DNA of 64,000 nt from Paracoccaceae bacterium (GTDB lineage: Bacteria > Pseudomonadota > Alphaproteobacteria > Rhodobacterales > Rhodobacteraceae). A model generated the notes under the pieces. The model was not told where the DNA came from. It saw nothing but the letters and a program-made list of their open reading frames with translations, and did no database searches. Positions 38,350 to 46,257 of this stretch are shown here, piece by piece. Positions within the stretch are counted from its first letter, which is position 1. Each line of letters starts with the position of its first letter. The DNA lies in assembly GCA_020832445.1 (NCBI GenBank), contig JAFIEO010000017.1, positions 62,001 to 126,000 of the forward strand. Direction: 5' to 3'. A program made the position numbers and the translations under genes.

Positions 38350-39627
38350 TCATCCGTTTGTGGCAACGGCCTTCAGCTTGGGCTTGCCCTTGCTGGGTCC
38401 AGGGTGGGAGTCCATGAATTCCATGACCAATGGCCGGATGTTGTTGCGCCAGGATTTACCCGCGAAAATACCATAATGCCCCGCACCCGGTTCAAGATGG
38501 CTGGCTTTCTGGCTGTCATCCAGCCCCGTCAGCAGATCAAGCGCTGCAAGGCATTGGCCGGGAGCGCTGATGTCATCTTTTTCGCCCTCGACAACCTTGA
38601 CAGCAACATTCGTTATCTTGCCGATATCAATCTTGTGTCCATCTACAACGAATTCATTGCGCGCAATTTCACGATCCTTGAAAATCCGTTCAACTGTGGA
38701 CAGATAGAATTCCGCCGTCATGTCCATGACCGCAAGATATTCATCATAGAAACGGTTGTGCTTGTCACTTTCGCCGTCTTCACCGCGTGCCGCGGCCGAG
38801 ATTTTTTCCGAAAATGCATTGGCATGGCGTTCCAGATTCATTGATATGAACCCGCCCAGCTGCAACAGCCCCGGATAGACCAGACGCCCGACACCGCTGT
38901 ATTTGAACCCCACACGCTGGATCGCCAGATGTTCCAGCTGGCCCATGGTAACGCTGCGCCCGAAATCGGTGACTTCGGTCGGGGCTGCGTCCGGGTCGAC
39001 CGGACCGCCGGTCAGCGTCAGGGTGCGGGGTTGGGCGTCAGGGTCCAGTTCGGCCAGATATGCCGTGGCGGCCAAGGCAAGCGGAACCGGCTGGCACACG
39101 GCCAGAACATGCGTATCAGGCCCCATATGGCGCATGAAATCCACCAGATACAGGGTGTAATCTTCGATGTCGAATTTGCCTTCGGACACGGGAATGTCGC
39201 GTGCATTGTGCCAGTCGGTGATCCAGATTTCGCAATCAGGCAGCAGGCTGGCCACAGTGGAGCGCAGCAATGTCGCGTAATGGCCCGACATGGGGGCAAC
39301 CAACAGCACGCGGCGCGGCTTGTCAGGGCGGTCATGAACCTTGAAGCGCAGCAGATCCCCGAACGGGCGCGCCACTTCAACGACTTCTTCAACAACATGG
39401 TCGCGGCCATCTTCGCCCACAACGGACCTGATGCCCCAGTCGGGTTTGATGACCATGCGTGCAAAGCTGCGTTCCGTTACGCGGCCCCAGGCAGAAAGAG
39501 CCTTGAACATGGGGTTTGGAACCATGCCCCAGATCGGGTATGATGCGAAAGCGCGCGCAGACGCGCCCATCCACTCATTTGTGTTTCGGATGGTTTCCAT
39601 CATATCATAGGTTGCCATGCCCTTCAT
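38350..39627 (-). CDS. phaZ: Intracellular polyhydroxyalkanoate depolymerase
   Basis: A 425-residue alpha/beta-hydrolase of the intracellular PHB depolymerase family that releases 3-hydroxybutyrate from granules. The lipase box is of the cysteine type, AVCQPVPLALAA near residue 180. LLVAPMSGHYATLL near residue 110 and the GWHNARD-like ITDWHNARDIPV near residue 135 are family blocks. The His in GAGHYGIFAGKSW near residue 390 completes the triad. ATG 39627 has AAAGGGA upstream; ATG 39642 and 39618 are alternatives. It diverges from phaC over a short shared promoter region. Confidence 0.93.
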   Translation of the reverse strand: MKGMATYDMMETIRNTNEWMGASARAFASYPIWGMVPNPMFKALSAWGRVTERSFARMVIKPDWGIRSVVGEDGRDHVVEEVVEVARPFGDLLRFKVHDRPDKPRRVLLVAPMSGHYATLLRSTVASLLPDCEIWITDWHNARDIPVSEGKFDIEDYTLYLVDFMRHMGPDTHVLAVCQPVPLALAATAYLAELDPDAQPRTLTLTGGPVDPDAAPTEVTDFGRSVTMGQLEHLAIQRVGFKYSGVGRLVYPGLLQLGGFISMNLERHANAFSEKISAAARGEDGESDKHNRFYDEYLAVMDMTAEFYLSTVERIFKDREIARNEFVVDGHKIDIGKITNVAVKVVEGEKDDISAPGQCLAALDLLTGLDDSQKASHLEPGAGHYGIFAGKSWRNNIRPLVMEFMDSHPGPSKGKPKLKAVATNG

Positions 39628-39699
39628 ATCAGTCCCTTTCACGGTGCCCGACGTACCCCAAGCGATACGAGTACACGCATATTTACTTAACGCCCAGCC

Positions 39700-39725
39700 A
39701 GCTTATGCTGCACATGCGAAAGATA
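39700..39725. promoter_or_regulatory. TGCTGC site in the phaZ-phaC intergenic region
   Basis: TGCTGCACATGCG at 39706-39718 resembles the sites before the phasin and phaR genes (TGCTGC-N2-TGC), but with one extra base in the spacer. It lies 24 bases before the phaC start, where a repressor such as PhaR could block both phaC and phaZ. The match is partial. Confidence 0.4.
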
Positions 39726-39741
39726 GGGGGGAAATCTTTCT

Positions 39742-41544
39742 ATGACAACTTCTGAATATGATGACGACCAAAAAGCCGAACGTATGAAGGCAAATATGGC
39801 ACGCATAGAGGAGTTGACCGCGCGCCTTACACACGCCCTGGCAGAGCGGGAGCCGCCACGCGGTAGTCTTCAGGCCCCTGATTCGGATATATTTGTGCAG
39901 GCAACAGCGGCATTCTGGACGGAAATGGTTAAAAATCCGTCCAAGGTTCTGGAAAAGCAGCTGGATTATTGGGGTAAATCCCTGAAACATGTGGTCGAGG
40001 TGCAGGAAGCGTTGCGCAGCGGCAAATTGCAGGCCCCTGAGGACCACACGCCTGACGACCGGCGTTTCGCCAACCCGCTTTGGAAATCGCACCCGTATTT
40101 CAATTACATCAAACAGCAGTATCTGATCGCCAGCGAAGCGGTGAATGATGCGGTGATGGCGCTGGATACAATGACCCCGCGCGAAAAGCACCGGTTGCAG
40201 TATTTCACGCAACAGATTGTTGACCTGATGGCGCCGACAAACTTTCTGGCCACCAATCCCGACGCGCTGATGAAGGCGGTCGAGACCGAAGGCGAAAGCC
40301 TGATCAAGGGGCTGGAGAACCTTGTGAATGACATAGAGGCGGGCGGCGGCGAATTGCTGGTGACGCTTGCCGACAAGGAAGCCTTCAAGGTCGGCGAGAA
40401 TCTGGCAACCACCCCCGGCAAGGTTGTGTTTCGCAACCGCATGTTCGAGTTGCTTCAGTTTACCCCAAGCACTGACAAGGTATACCGCACGCCGGTCGTG
40501 ATCTTTCCGCCATGGATCAACAAATTCTACATCATGGATCTGAAACCCCAGAACAGCCTGATCAAGTGGATCGTCGATCAGGGCTACACCTTGTTTGTTG
40601 TGTCATGGGTGAACCCCGACGCCAGCTACGCTGATGTCGGAATGGATACCTATGTCGAAGAGGGCTATCTGGAAGCCATTCGTGTGGCCAAGGAAATCAC
40701 GGGAGAGGCGCAGGTCAACGCAGTCGGCTATTGCATTGCGGGCACCACGCTTGCGCTGACGCTTGCGCTGATGAACAAACGCAAGGACAAATCCGTGCGG
40801 TCGGCCACGTTCTTCACCACCCTGACCGATTTTTCGGATCAGGGCGAAGTGGGCGTGTTTCTGGAAGATGATTTTGTCGACGGGATCGAGGCGGAATGCA
40901 CCGAGAACGGCTATCTTGACAGCTTCTTCATGTCGCGCACCTTTTCCTTCCTGCGTTCAAATGACCTGATCTATGCGCCCGCGATCCGCAGCTACATGAT
41001 GGGCGAGGCCCCGCCAGCGTTTGACCTGCTGTATTGGAATGGCGACGGAACCAACCTGCCGGGCAAGATGTGTGTGGAATACCTGCGCGGCCTGTGTCAG
41101 GGCGACCGGTTTTCCGGCGCGAGTTTCCGCATCTGTGGCGAGGATGTCAGCATCAAGGATGTAAAGCACCCGCTATGCGCCGTTGCGTGCGAAACCGACC
41201 ATATCGCGGCGTGGCGGTCCAGTTTTCGCGGCATGTCGCGGATGGGCAGCAGGGACAAGACATTCATTCTGTCACAGTCGGGGCATATTGCGGGGATTAT
41301 CAACCCGCCCTCTAAAAAGAAATACGGGCATTACACCGGCACAGCCCCCGATGGCAGCGCTGATGACTGGCGGGCTGCTGCCGAATTCAATGAAGGGTCA
41401 TGGTGGCCGCGGTGGAATGAATGGCTTTCCCGACGGTCCGGGGCCAAGGTCGATGCCCGCATTCCGGGTGATTCGTCCTACCCCGCGCTGTGCGATGCGC
41501 CGGGGCTGTATGTGACCAGTTCTAAAAGCGAAGATATATCATAG
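39742..41544 (+). CDS. phaC: Class I poly(3-hydroxyalkanoate) synthase
   Basis: A 600-residue alpha/beta-hydrolase enzyme polymerising 3-hydroxyacyl-CoA. The catalytic cysteine is Cys331 in GYCIAGT (the lipase-like box), the Asp is in CETDHIAAWRS and the His in SGHIAGIINPPS. The N-terminal half (residues 45-240) contains the FVQATAAFWTEMVKNPSKVLEKQLDYWG region shared by class I enzymes. The family also has class III enzymes, but the length and absence of a PhaE gene fit class I. A GGGGGGAAA ribosome site precedes ATG 39742. Confidence 0.96.
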   Translation: MTTSEYDDDQKAERMKANMARIEELTARLTHALAEREPPRGSLQAPDSDIFVQATAAFWTEMVKNPSKVLEKQLDYWGKSLKHVVEVQEALRSGKLQAPEDHTPDDRRFANPLWKSHPYFNYIKQQYLIASEAVNDAVMALDTMTPREKHRLQYFTQQIVDLMAPTNFLATNPDALMKAVETEGESLIKGLENLVNDIEAGGGELLVTLADKEAFKVGENLATTPGKVVFRNRMFELLQFTPSTDKVYRTPVVIFPPWINKFYIMDLKPQNSLIKWIVDQGYTLFVVSWVNPDASYADVGMDTYVEEGYLEAIRVAKEITGEAQVNAVGYCIAGTTLALTLALMNKRKDKSVRSATFFTTLTDFSDQGEVGVFLEDDFVDGIEAECTENGYLDSFFMSRTFSFLRSNDLIYAPAIRSYMMGEAPPAFDLLYWNGDGTNLPGKMCVEYLRGLCQGDRFSGASFRICGEDVSIKDVKHPLCAVACETDHIAAWRSSFRGMSRMGSRDKTFILSQSGHIAGIINPPSKKKYGHYTGTAPDGSADDWRAAAEFNEGSWWPRWNEWLSRRSGAKVDARIPGDSSYPALCDAPGLYVTSSKSEDIS

Positions 41545-41567
41545 GGTTATGTCTAGCTTTAAGAAAA

Positions 41568-41613
41568 ATGCTGCGGTGCAGCAAAAATAACTTGAAATGC
41601 CGCACCGCAGCAT
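41568..41613. promoter_or_regulatory. 12-bp inverted repeat and PhaR-like site before the phasin gene
   Basis: ATGCTGCGGTGC at 41568-41579 is the perfect reverse complement of 41602-41613, with a 22-base spacer. The left arm plus the next bases reads CTGC-GGT-GCAG, fitting the CTGC-N3-GCAG operator pattern reported for PhaR. It lies between phaC and the phasin, where a PhaR operator for phaP is known to be in relatives. A weak terminator for phaC is a second possibility, though no T-run follows. Confidence 0.55.
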
Positions 41614-41684
41614 GCATATTGTCTTCAGAAGCAGCGAACGGATGATCCTGAAACTGCAAGCCAGTTAAAACCTAGGAGAATACC

Positions 41685-41705
41685 ATGACCAAGACCGTAG
41701 ATTAA
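41685..41705 (+). other. Truncated phasin start: ribosome site, ATG and in-frame TAA at codon 7
   Basis: AGGAGA precedes ATG 41685, which reads M-T-K-T-V-D and then TAA at 41703-41705. The frame resumes at T-K-M and continues into the phasin. Family members normally read through this position. So the first start makes a six-residue peptide, and the rest must start at ATG 41712. Confidence 0.85.
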
Positions 41706-41711
41706 ACCAAG

Positions 41712-42128
41712 ATGATGAAAGACATGATGGCTTCGTTCCCGATGGACACATACGCAATGCAGGAAGCATTCAAATCGCAAGCTGCCCTGGCCGAAAAAAT
41801 GAGCAAGGTTGCGCTGGAAGCTGCTGAAAAGTCGACCGAAGTTTCGACCAAGTGGACCAAAACCACGCTGGCCAAAGTCGGCGACGTTTCCACCATCAAG
41901 GAAGACCCCGCAGATTACACCAAAGCCATGACCGATTTCGCATCTGCACAGGCTGAAATGGCTGCCGAGCATGTTGCCGCTTTCGCTGAAATCGCGAAAA
42001 AAGTTCAGATGGACACAGTTGAACTGCTGATGGCTGCTGGCAAAGACATGCAGGAAGAAACCGCTGCTGCCGTCAAAAAAGCGACCGACACAGCAACCAA
42101 AGCTGCAAAGACCGCTGGCGCGAAATAA
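41712..42128 (+). CDS. phaP: Phasin, polyhydroxyalkanoate granule surface protein
   Basis: A 138-residue Ala/Lys-rich helical protein (MQEAFKSQAALAEKMSKVALEAAEKSTEVS is typical of Rhodobacteraceae phasins) that coats PHB granules and helps control granule size. It lies between phaC and phaR, as usual. The reported start ATG 41712 has no ribosome site. The better-placed ATG 41685, with AGGAGA, is in the same frame but followed by TAA at codon 7. Expression would need reinitiation 6 bases after that stop, or the TAA is a sequencing error. A terminator follows 55 bases after the stop. Confidence 0.85.
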   Translation: MMKDMMASFPMDTYAMQEAFKSQAALAEKMSKVALEAAEKSTEVSTKWTKTTLAKVGDVSTIKEDPADYTKAMTDFASAQAEMAAEHVAAFAEIAKKVQMDTVELLMAAGKDMQEETAAAVKKATDTATKAAKTAGAK

Positions 42129-42183
42129 GCGTCTGGCAGGAATGCGAAGTGCATCGATGTCCTCCCCGTCTGATGCCTTCAAT

Positions 42184-42210
42184 AAGGGCGAGCGTCATGC
42201 TCGCCCTTTT
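42184..42210 (+). terminator. Rho-independent terminator after the phasin gene
   Basis: AAGGGCGAGC-GTCAT-GCTCGCCCTT is a perfect 10-bp stem followed by TTCTTTT. It separates the phasin transcript from phaR. Confidence 0.9.
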
Positions 42211-42230
42211 CTTTTGCAATTTGCTCGCCT

Positions 42231-42250
42231 AATGTTGCTGCAGTGCAAAA
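42231..42250. promoter_or_regulatory. TGCTGC-N2-TGCA site upstream of phaR
   Basis: TTGCTGCAGTGCAA at 42235-42248 matches the pattern of the sites at 13186 and 41569. It lies about 20 bases before the phaR start and just after the phasin terminator, so it may allow PhaR to control its own gene. Confidence 0.5.
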
Positions 42251-42268
42251 CCCCAGGGAGGGACGCTC

Positions 42269-42823
42269 GTGGCCCAAGACGACAAACCGCTACTGATCAA
42301 GCGTTACGCCAGCCGCCGGTTATACAACACCGAAACCAGTGATTATGTGACGCTTGAAGATATTGCAGGTTTCATCCGTGCAGGGCGTGAAGTGCAGATT
42401 GTCGATCTGAAATCAGGGGATGACCTGACACGCCAGTATTTCCTTCAGATCATCGCTGAACACGAGAGCCGCGGCGAGAATGTGTTGCCGCTGGACGTGC
42501 TGACCGATCTGGTGCGCAGCTACACGACACAGGCGCAAAGCGTTGTGCCGCAGTTTCTGGCCATGTCTTTTGAAATGCTGCGCGACGGGCAATCGCATAT
42601 TGTCGAGAATATGACCCGCGCCAACCCGATGGCGGCAATGCCCGGATTCGAAGAAATGCAACGCCAGCAACAAGCCTTCATGAAAACGATGATGGCAGGC
42701 TGGCCACCGGTTGCGGGCGCGACGGAAACCAAAGACGACGATAAATCCGCATCCGAGGAACTGTCCGATATAAAGCGGCAACTGGCAGAACTGCAAAGCA
42801 AGCTGTCCGGCATGGACAAGTAG
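42269..42823 (+). CDS. phaR: Polyhydroxyalkanoate synthesis repressor PhaR
   Basis: A 184-residue DNA-binding protein that senses PHB and represses phasin and phaC genes. The N-terminal accumulation-regulator domain LLIKRYASRRLYNTETSDYVTLEDIAGFI is the family signature, followed by ENVLPLDVLTDLVRSY and a helical C-terminal part ending in a coiled coil (ELSDIKRQLAELQSKL). The start is GTG 42269 with GGGAGGG upstream. The region just before it contains a TGCTGC-N2-TGCA site. Confidence 0.95.
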   Translation: MAQDDKPLLIKRYASRRLYNTETSDYVTLEDIAGFIRAGREVQIVDLKSGDDLTRQYFLQIIAEHESRGENVLPLDVLTDLVRSYTTQAQSVVPQFLAMSFEMLRDGQSHIVENMTRANPMAAMPGFEEMQRQQQAFMKTMMAGWPPVAGATETKDDDKSASEELSDIKRQLAELQSKLSGMDK

Positions 42824-42826
42824 TCA

Positions 42827-44119
42827 TCAGCCCAGACGGTCGCGCAGGGCATACCATGTCATGGCCAGTGCCAGCAGCGGGCTGCGCAGGGCCTGACCGC
42901 CGGGAAACCGGGGCAGGTTCAGCGCGTCCATCAGATCGAAACGTTCCGATTGCCCCGCAACGGTATCGGCCATGATGCGGCCTGCCAGTGTGGCCATGCC
43001 GACACCTGCGCCCGAATAGCCTGACGCTGACAGGATGTTCGGGGCCAACCGCGCGAAATGCGGCATGCGGTTGACCGTTATGGCCAGTGTGCCGCCCCAT
43101 GCATATGCGATATCGTGGTCCTTTAGCTGCGGAAAGACCTCCAGCATGGGTTTGCGCACGGTTTTCAGGATGTCGGGAAAGCGGTAGCCGTAGCTTTCGC
43201 CGCCGCCGAACAGCAGCCGCCCGTCGCGTGACATACGGAAGTAATTGATCACGAACTTGCTGTCGGCCACGGCCACATCGCGTGTCAGAACCATGCCTTG
43301 GGGCAGGGGGGCGGTGGCGACAATGAAGTTGTTGATCGGCATGACCCGTGCTGCAACCTGCGGGGCCAGCCCGCCAAGATAGCCGTTGGCCGCCAGCAAG
43401 ACATGTCCCGCATCAATATGGCCGCTGGCCGTCCTGACGCGGACATGCGCACCTTGCTGAATATCCGTCACCAAGCTGTTTTCATAAATCTGTGCGCCCG
43501 CAGCCTGTGCGGCGCGCGCCAGCCCCAGCGCATAGGCCAGCGGGTGAACATGGCCCGCACCCATGTCGATGACGCCGCCCTGATAGGCGTCCGTGCGGAT
43601 AATGTCGCTGATCCGGGCACGGTCCAGGGGGTGCACCTGATCATAGCCATACTCGCGCGCCAGCTTTTCGGCATAGGCATGCGAATGGCCCACATCGCGC
43701 GCCTTCCAGTCGGCATGAATGACACCGGGGCGAAAACCGGTCGCCATGTCATGGGTGGCAATCAGGTGTTTGACCAGTTCTTTCGCATCTTCGCCGATCT
43801 GCCACAGTTTGCGGGCGTCATCGCGGCCGAACATGCGTTCAATCTGGTCCTGCTCGACGCGCTGGCCGGAACTGACCTGCCCGCCATTGCGCCCCGATGC
43901 ACCAAACCCCACACGATGGGCGTCCAGCACGACCACGCTGTAGCCCCGTTGCGCCAGATGCAAGGCTGCCGACAGGCCGGTATATCCGGCACCGATAATA
44001 CAGACATCCGCGCGCGCCGCACCGTGCAACGCGGGCAGGGGCGGCGGCAGTTCGGTTGATGCCGCGTAATAGCTGGGCGGATATTCCCCCGCGCGATCAT
44101 TGGCAAATAGCAGGTTCAT
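42827..44119 (-). CDS. FAD-dependent oxidoreductase, gamma-glutamylputrescine oxidase-like
   Basis: A 430-residue DadA/PuuB-family flavoenzyme. The FAD-binding GAGYTGLSAALHLAQRG near residue 42 and GFGASGRNGGQ near residue 72 are clear. ASGYSGAGVGMATLAGRIMAD at the C-terminus closes the FAD site. PuuB oxidises gamma-glutamylated putrescine to an aldehyde with H2O2 release, and the adjacent GS-like gene supports that role. The same family also includes opine and amino-acid oxidases, so the substrate is open. The start ATG 44119 overlaps the puuA-like stop (ATGA). It is the last gene of an eight-gene operon. Confidence 0.8.
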   Translation of the reverse strand: MNLLFANDRAGEYPPSYYAASTELPPPLPALHGAARADVCIIGAGYTGLSAALHLAQRGYSVVVLDAHRVGFGASGRNGGQVSSGQRVEQDQIERMFGRDDARKLWQIGEDAKELVKHLIATHDMATGFRPGVIHADWKARDVGHSHAYAEKLAREYGYDQVHPLDRARISDIIRTDAYQGGVIDMGAGHVHPLAYALGLARAAQAAGAQIYENSLVTDIQQGAHVRVRTASGHIDAGHVLLAANGYLGGLAPQVAARVMPINNFIVATAPLPQGMVLTRDVAVADSKFVINYFRMSRDGRLLFGGGESYGYRFPDILKTVRKPMLEVFPQLKDHDIAYAWGGTLAITVNRMPHFARLAPNILSASGYSGAGVGMATLAGRIMADTVAGQSERFDLMDALNLPRFPGGQALRSPLLALAMTWYALRDRLG

Positions 44120-45471
44120 ACGTTCAGCAGCAGGTGTTCGCGTTCCCATGGGCTGATGACCTGTAGGAATTCGTTATATTCGTCACGTTTGACCGCGCTG
44201 TAGATCCGGCAGAATTCCGGCCCAAGGATGGAATGCAGTTTTTCCGCCTGACCGAACATGTCCAGCGCGGCCCCCAGCGTCATGGGCAGTTCATTGGCAT
44301 CCATATAGGCGTTCGTCGTGCATTGTTCGCGTGGCATCTGCTGTTCCTTCAGGCCCAGATACCCACAGGCGAGAGAGGCCGCGATACCCAGATAAGGGTT
44401 GCAATCCATGCCTGCCAGCCGGTTTTCCACCCGCCGCGATGCAGGCGACGAAATGGGAATGCGCAGGCCGGTGGTGCGGTTGTCATAGCCCCATTCCAGA
44501 TTGATGGGCGCTGCAAAATCAGGAACATACCGGCGATAGCTGTTCACATAGGGCGCAATCAGCGCAACGGCAGATGGAAGGTGCCGCTGCAATCCGCCAA
44601 TGAAATGCATGAACATTTCGGTGCTGTCGCCGGTTTCTGTGGAAAACAGGTTCTGCCCTGTCGCAATATCGATCACCGAATGGTGCAGATGCATGGCGCT
44701 GCCCGGCTCCCCTTCAATGGGTTTGGCCATGAAGGTGGCGAACATGTCGTGGCGCAATGCCGCCTCGCGGATCATGCGTTTGAAAAAGAACACCTGATCT
44801 GCCAGTATGATCGGGTCGCCATGGGCCAGATTGATTTCAACCTGTCCCGCACCGCCTTCTTGCAAGATGCCGTCAATTTCCAGCCCCATGGCTTCGGCGA
44901 AATCATAGATATCGTCGATCACCTTGCCGTATTCGTCCACTGCCGACATGGAATAGGCCTGCCGCGCCGCCGCGCGCCGCCCCGTGCGGCCCATGGGCGG
45001 AATGATCGGCATGTTGGGGTCGGTGTTGCGCGCCACGAAGAAGAATTCCAGTTCCGGCGCGATAACAGGCTGCCAGCCTTCGGCGCGATACAGCTCCAGC
45101 ACATGTTTCAGCACATTGCGCGGCGCGGTGGGGATGGGGGTGCCGTTGGCATCTTCTGCGTCATGGATGATCTGCAATGTCCAGTCGGCGGTCCAGGGTG
45201 CTGCGGTCGCGGTCGAAAAATCGGGGCGCATGATCATGTCGGGTTCCAGATCCGCGCCATCACGAAATTCTGCCCAACCGCCTGTGATGGTCTGCAAAAA
45301 GATTGATGTGGGCAGATAGTATTTTGTGTCCCCGTCGAATTTGAACGCGGGCATGGCCTTGCCGCGCGCCACACCGGCCATATCGGCAATGATGCATTCA
45401 ATTTCATCCAGCCTGCGCCCGCTAAGATAGTCGCGCGCGGATTGGGGGATGTGCTCTCTCCATTCGGCCAT
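44116..45471 (-). CDS. Glutamine synthetase family protein, gamma-glutamylputrescine synthetase-like
   Basis: A 451-residue GS III/PuuA-type ligase that would couple glutamate to an amine with ATP. Catalytic blocks include PELEFFFV near residue 135, GAGQVEINLAHGDP near residue 208, MAKPIEGEPGSAMHLHHS near residue 247 and the NRTTGLRIPISSPASRRVENRLAGMDCNPYL metal/ATP block near residue 330. It lacks a Tyr adenylylation motif, as expected for this group. Together with the oxidase it fits the first two steps of the glutamylated putrescine route. A second GS-like gene lies upstream, so one may use a different amine. Confidence 0.85.
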   Translation of the reverse strand: MAEWREHIPQSARDYLSGRRLDEIECIIADMAGVARGKAMPAFKFDGDTKYYLPTSIFLQTITGGWAEFRDGADLEPDMIMRPDFSTATAAPWTADWTLQIIHDAEDANGTPIPTAPRNVLKHVLELYRAEGWQPVIAPELEFFFVARNTDPNMPIIPPMGRTGRRAAARQAYSMSAVDEYGKVIDDIYDFAEAMGLEIDGILQEGGAGQVEINLAHGDPIILADQVFFFKRMIREAALRHDMFATFMAKPIEGEPGSAMHLHHSVIDIATGQNLFSTETGDSTEMFMHFIGGLQRHLPSAVALIAPYVNSYRRYVPDFAAPINLEWGYDNRTTGLRIPISSPASRRVENRLAGMDCNPYLGIAASLACGYLGLKEQQMPREQCTTNAYMDANELPMTLGAALDMFGQAEKLHSILGPEFCRIYSAVKRDEYNEFLQVISPWEREHLLLNV

Positions 45472-45489
45472 AGGGCCTCCTACAGGGGT

Positions 45490-46194
45490 TCAGGCGCGGT
45501 TTGCGCTGCTGTGTTTTTTGCGGTGATTGTGAAAAAGTGCCACAATACGTTCGGCAATGATATGGGAATCGCGCGGCCCACCCTGCGCGGATGCGGCCTG
45601 TTGCAGCAATGGTTCAGGCACCACGCCGCGACCGCGCGTGTCGATAAGTCCTTGAATGAAAGCGTCCGAAAATTCCGGGTGCGCCTGCACCGAATAGCCC
45701 TGCGTGCCATAGGCCAGCGCCGCATAGCGGCAAAATGCATTGCTGCCTATGGTGCGTGCCGTATCTGGCGGGGCCAGAACCTGATCCTGATGCCATGCAT
45801 TCAGTGTCAGCGTGTCCCCGTCAAAATCGTAGTCCTGCGCGCCAACGGCCCAGCCCCCTTCATATTTCCCGACCTGTCCGCCAAGTGCCTGCGCCATCAC
45901 CTGATGACCAAAGCAAATACCCGCGACAGGCAGGCCCGCCGCGAATGCATCGCGGATAAATTGTTCCAGCGGGGCGATGAAGGGGTGGTCTTCATAGACC
46001 CCGTGGCGCGATCCGGTGATCAGCCAGCCGTCAGCATCATGCACCGATGCGGGAAATTCCATTCCTTCGACATGCCATGTCTGAAAGGTGAAACCGCCCT
46101 TGGACAGCAGCTTCTCGAACATGGCGGGGTAATCCCCCTGTTCGCTGCGCAATACTTCCGGGGACTGGCCCGTTTGCAGAATGCCGATTTTCAT
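45490..46194 (-). CDS. Class I glutamine amidotransferase-like protein
   Basis: A 234-residue GATase class I protein with the nucleophile Cys in GICFGHQVMAQALGG near residue 88 and the catalytic His/Glu in VQAHPEF near residue 178. It resembles the GMP synthase-type GATases rather than the canonical PuuD of the C26 family. In this operon it would most simply hydrolyse a gamma-glutamyl amide, releasing glutamate; that is inference. ATG 46194 is taken since the frame upstream is basic and unrelated; its ribosome site is weak. Confidence 0.8.
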   Translation of the reverse strand: MKIGILQTGQSPEVLRSEQGDYPAMFEKLLSKGGFTFQTWHVEGMEFPASVHDADGWLITGSRHGVYEDHPFIAPLEQFIRDAFAAGLPVAGICFGHQVMAQALGGQVGKYEGGWAVGAQDYDFDGDTLTLNAWHQDQVLAPPDTARTIGSNAFCRYAALAYGTQGYSVQAHPEFSDAFIQGLIDTRGRGVVPEPLLQQAASAQGGPRDSHIIAERIVALFHNHRKKHSSANRA

Positions 46195-46257
46195 TGTCAC
46201 GGACTTTCGGAATTTGATCAAACTTAGCAGTGTTGTGCGGGGCGGGCAAGGATGGGG

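Noticed and set aside
45490-46194. Assignment of the GATase as PuuD
   Set aside because: The active-site context GICFGHQ resembles GMP synthase-type GATases, not the C26 peptidase PuuD; only the operon context suggests that function, so no symbol was given.
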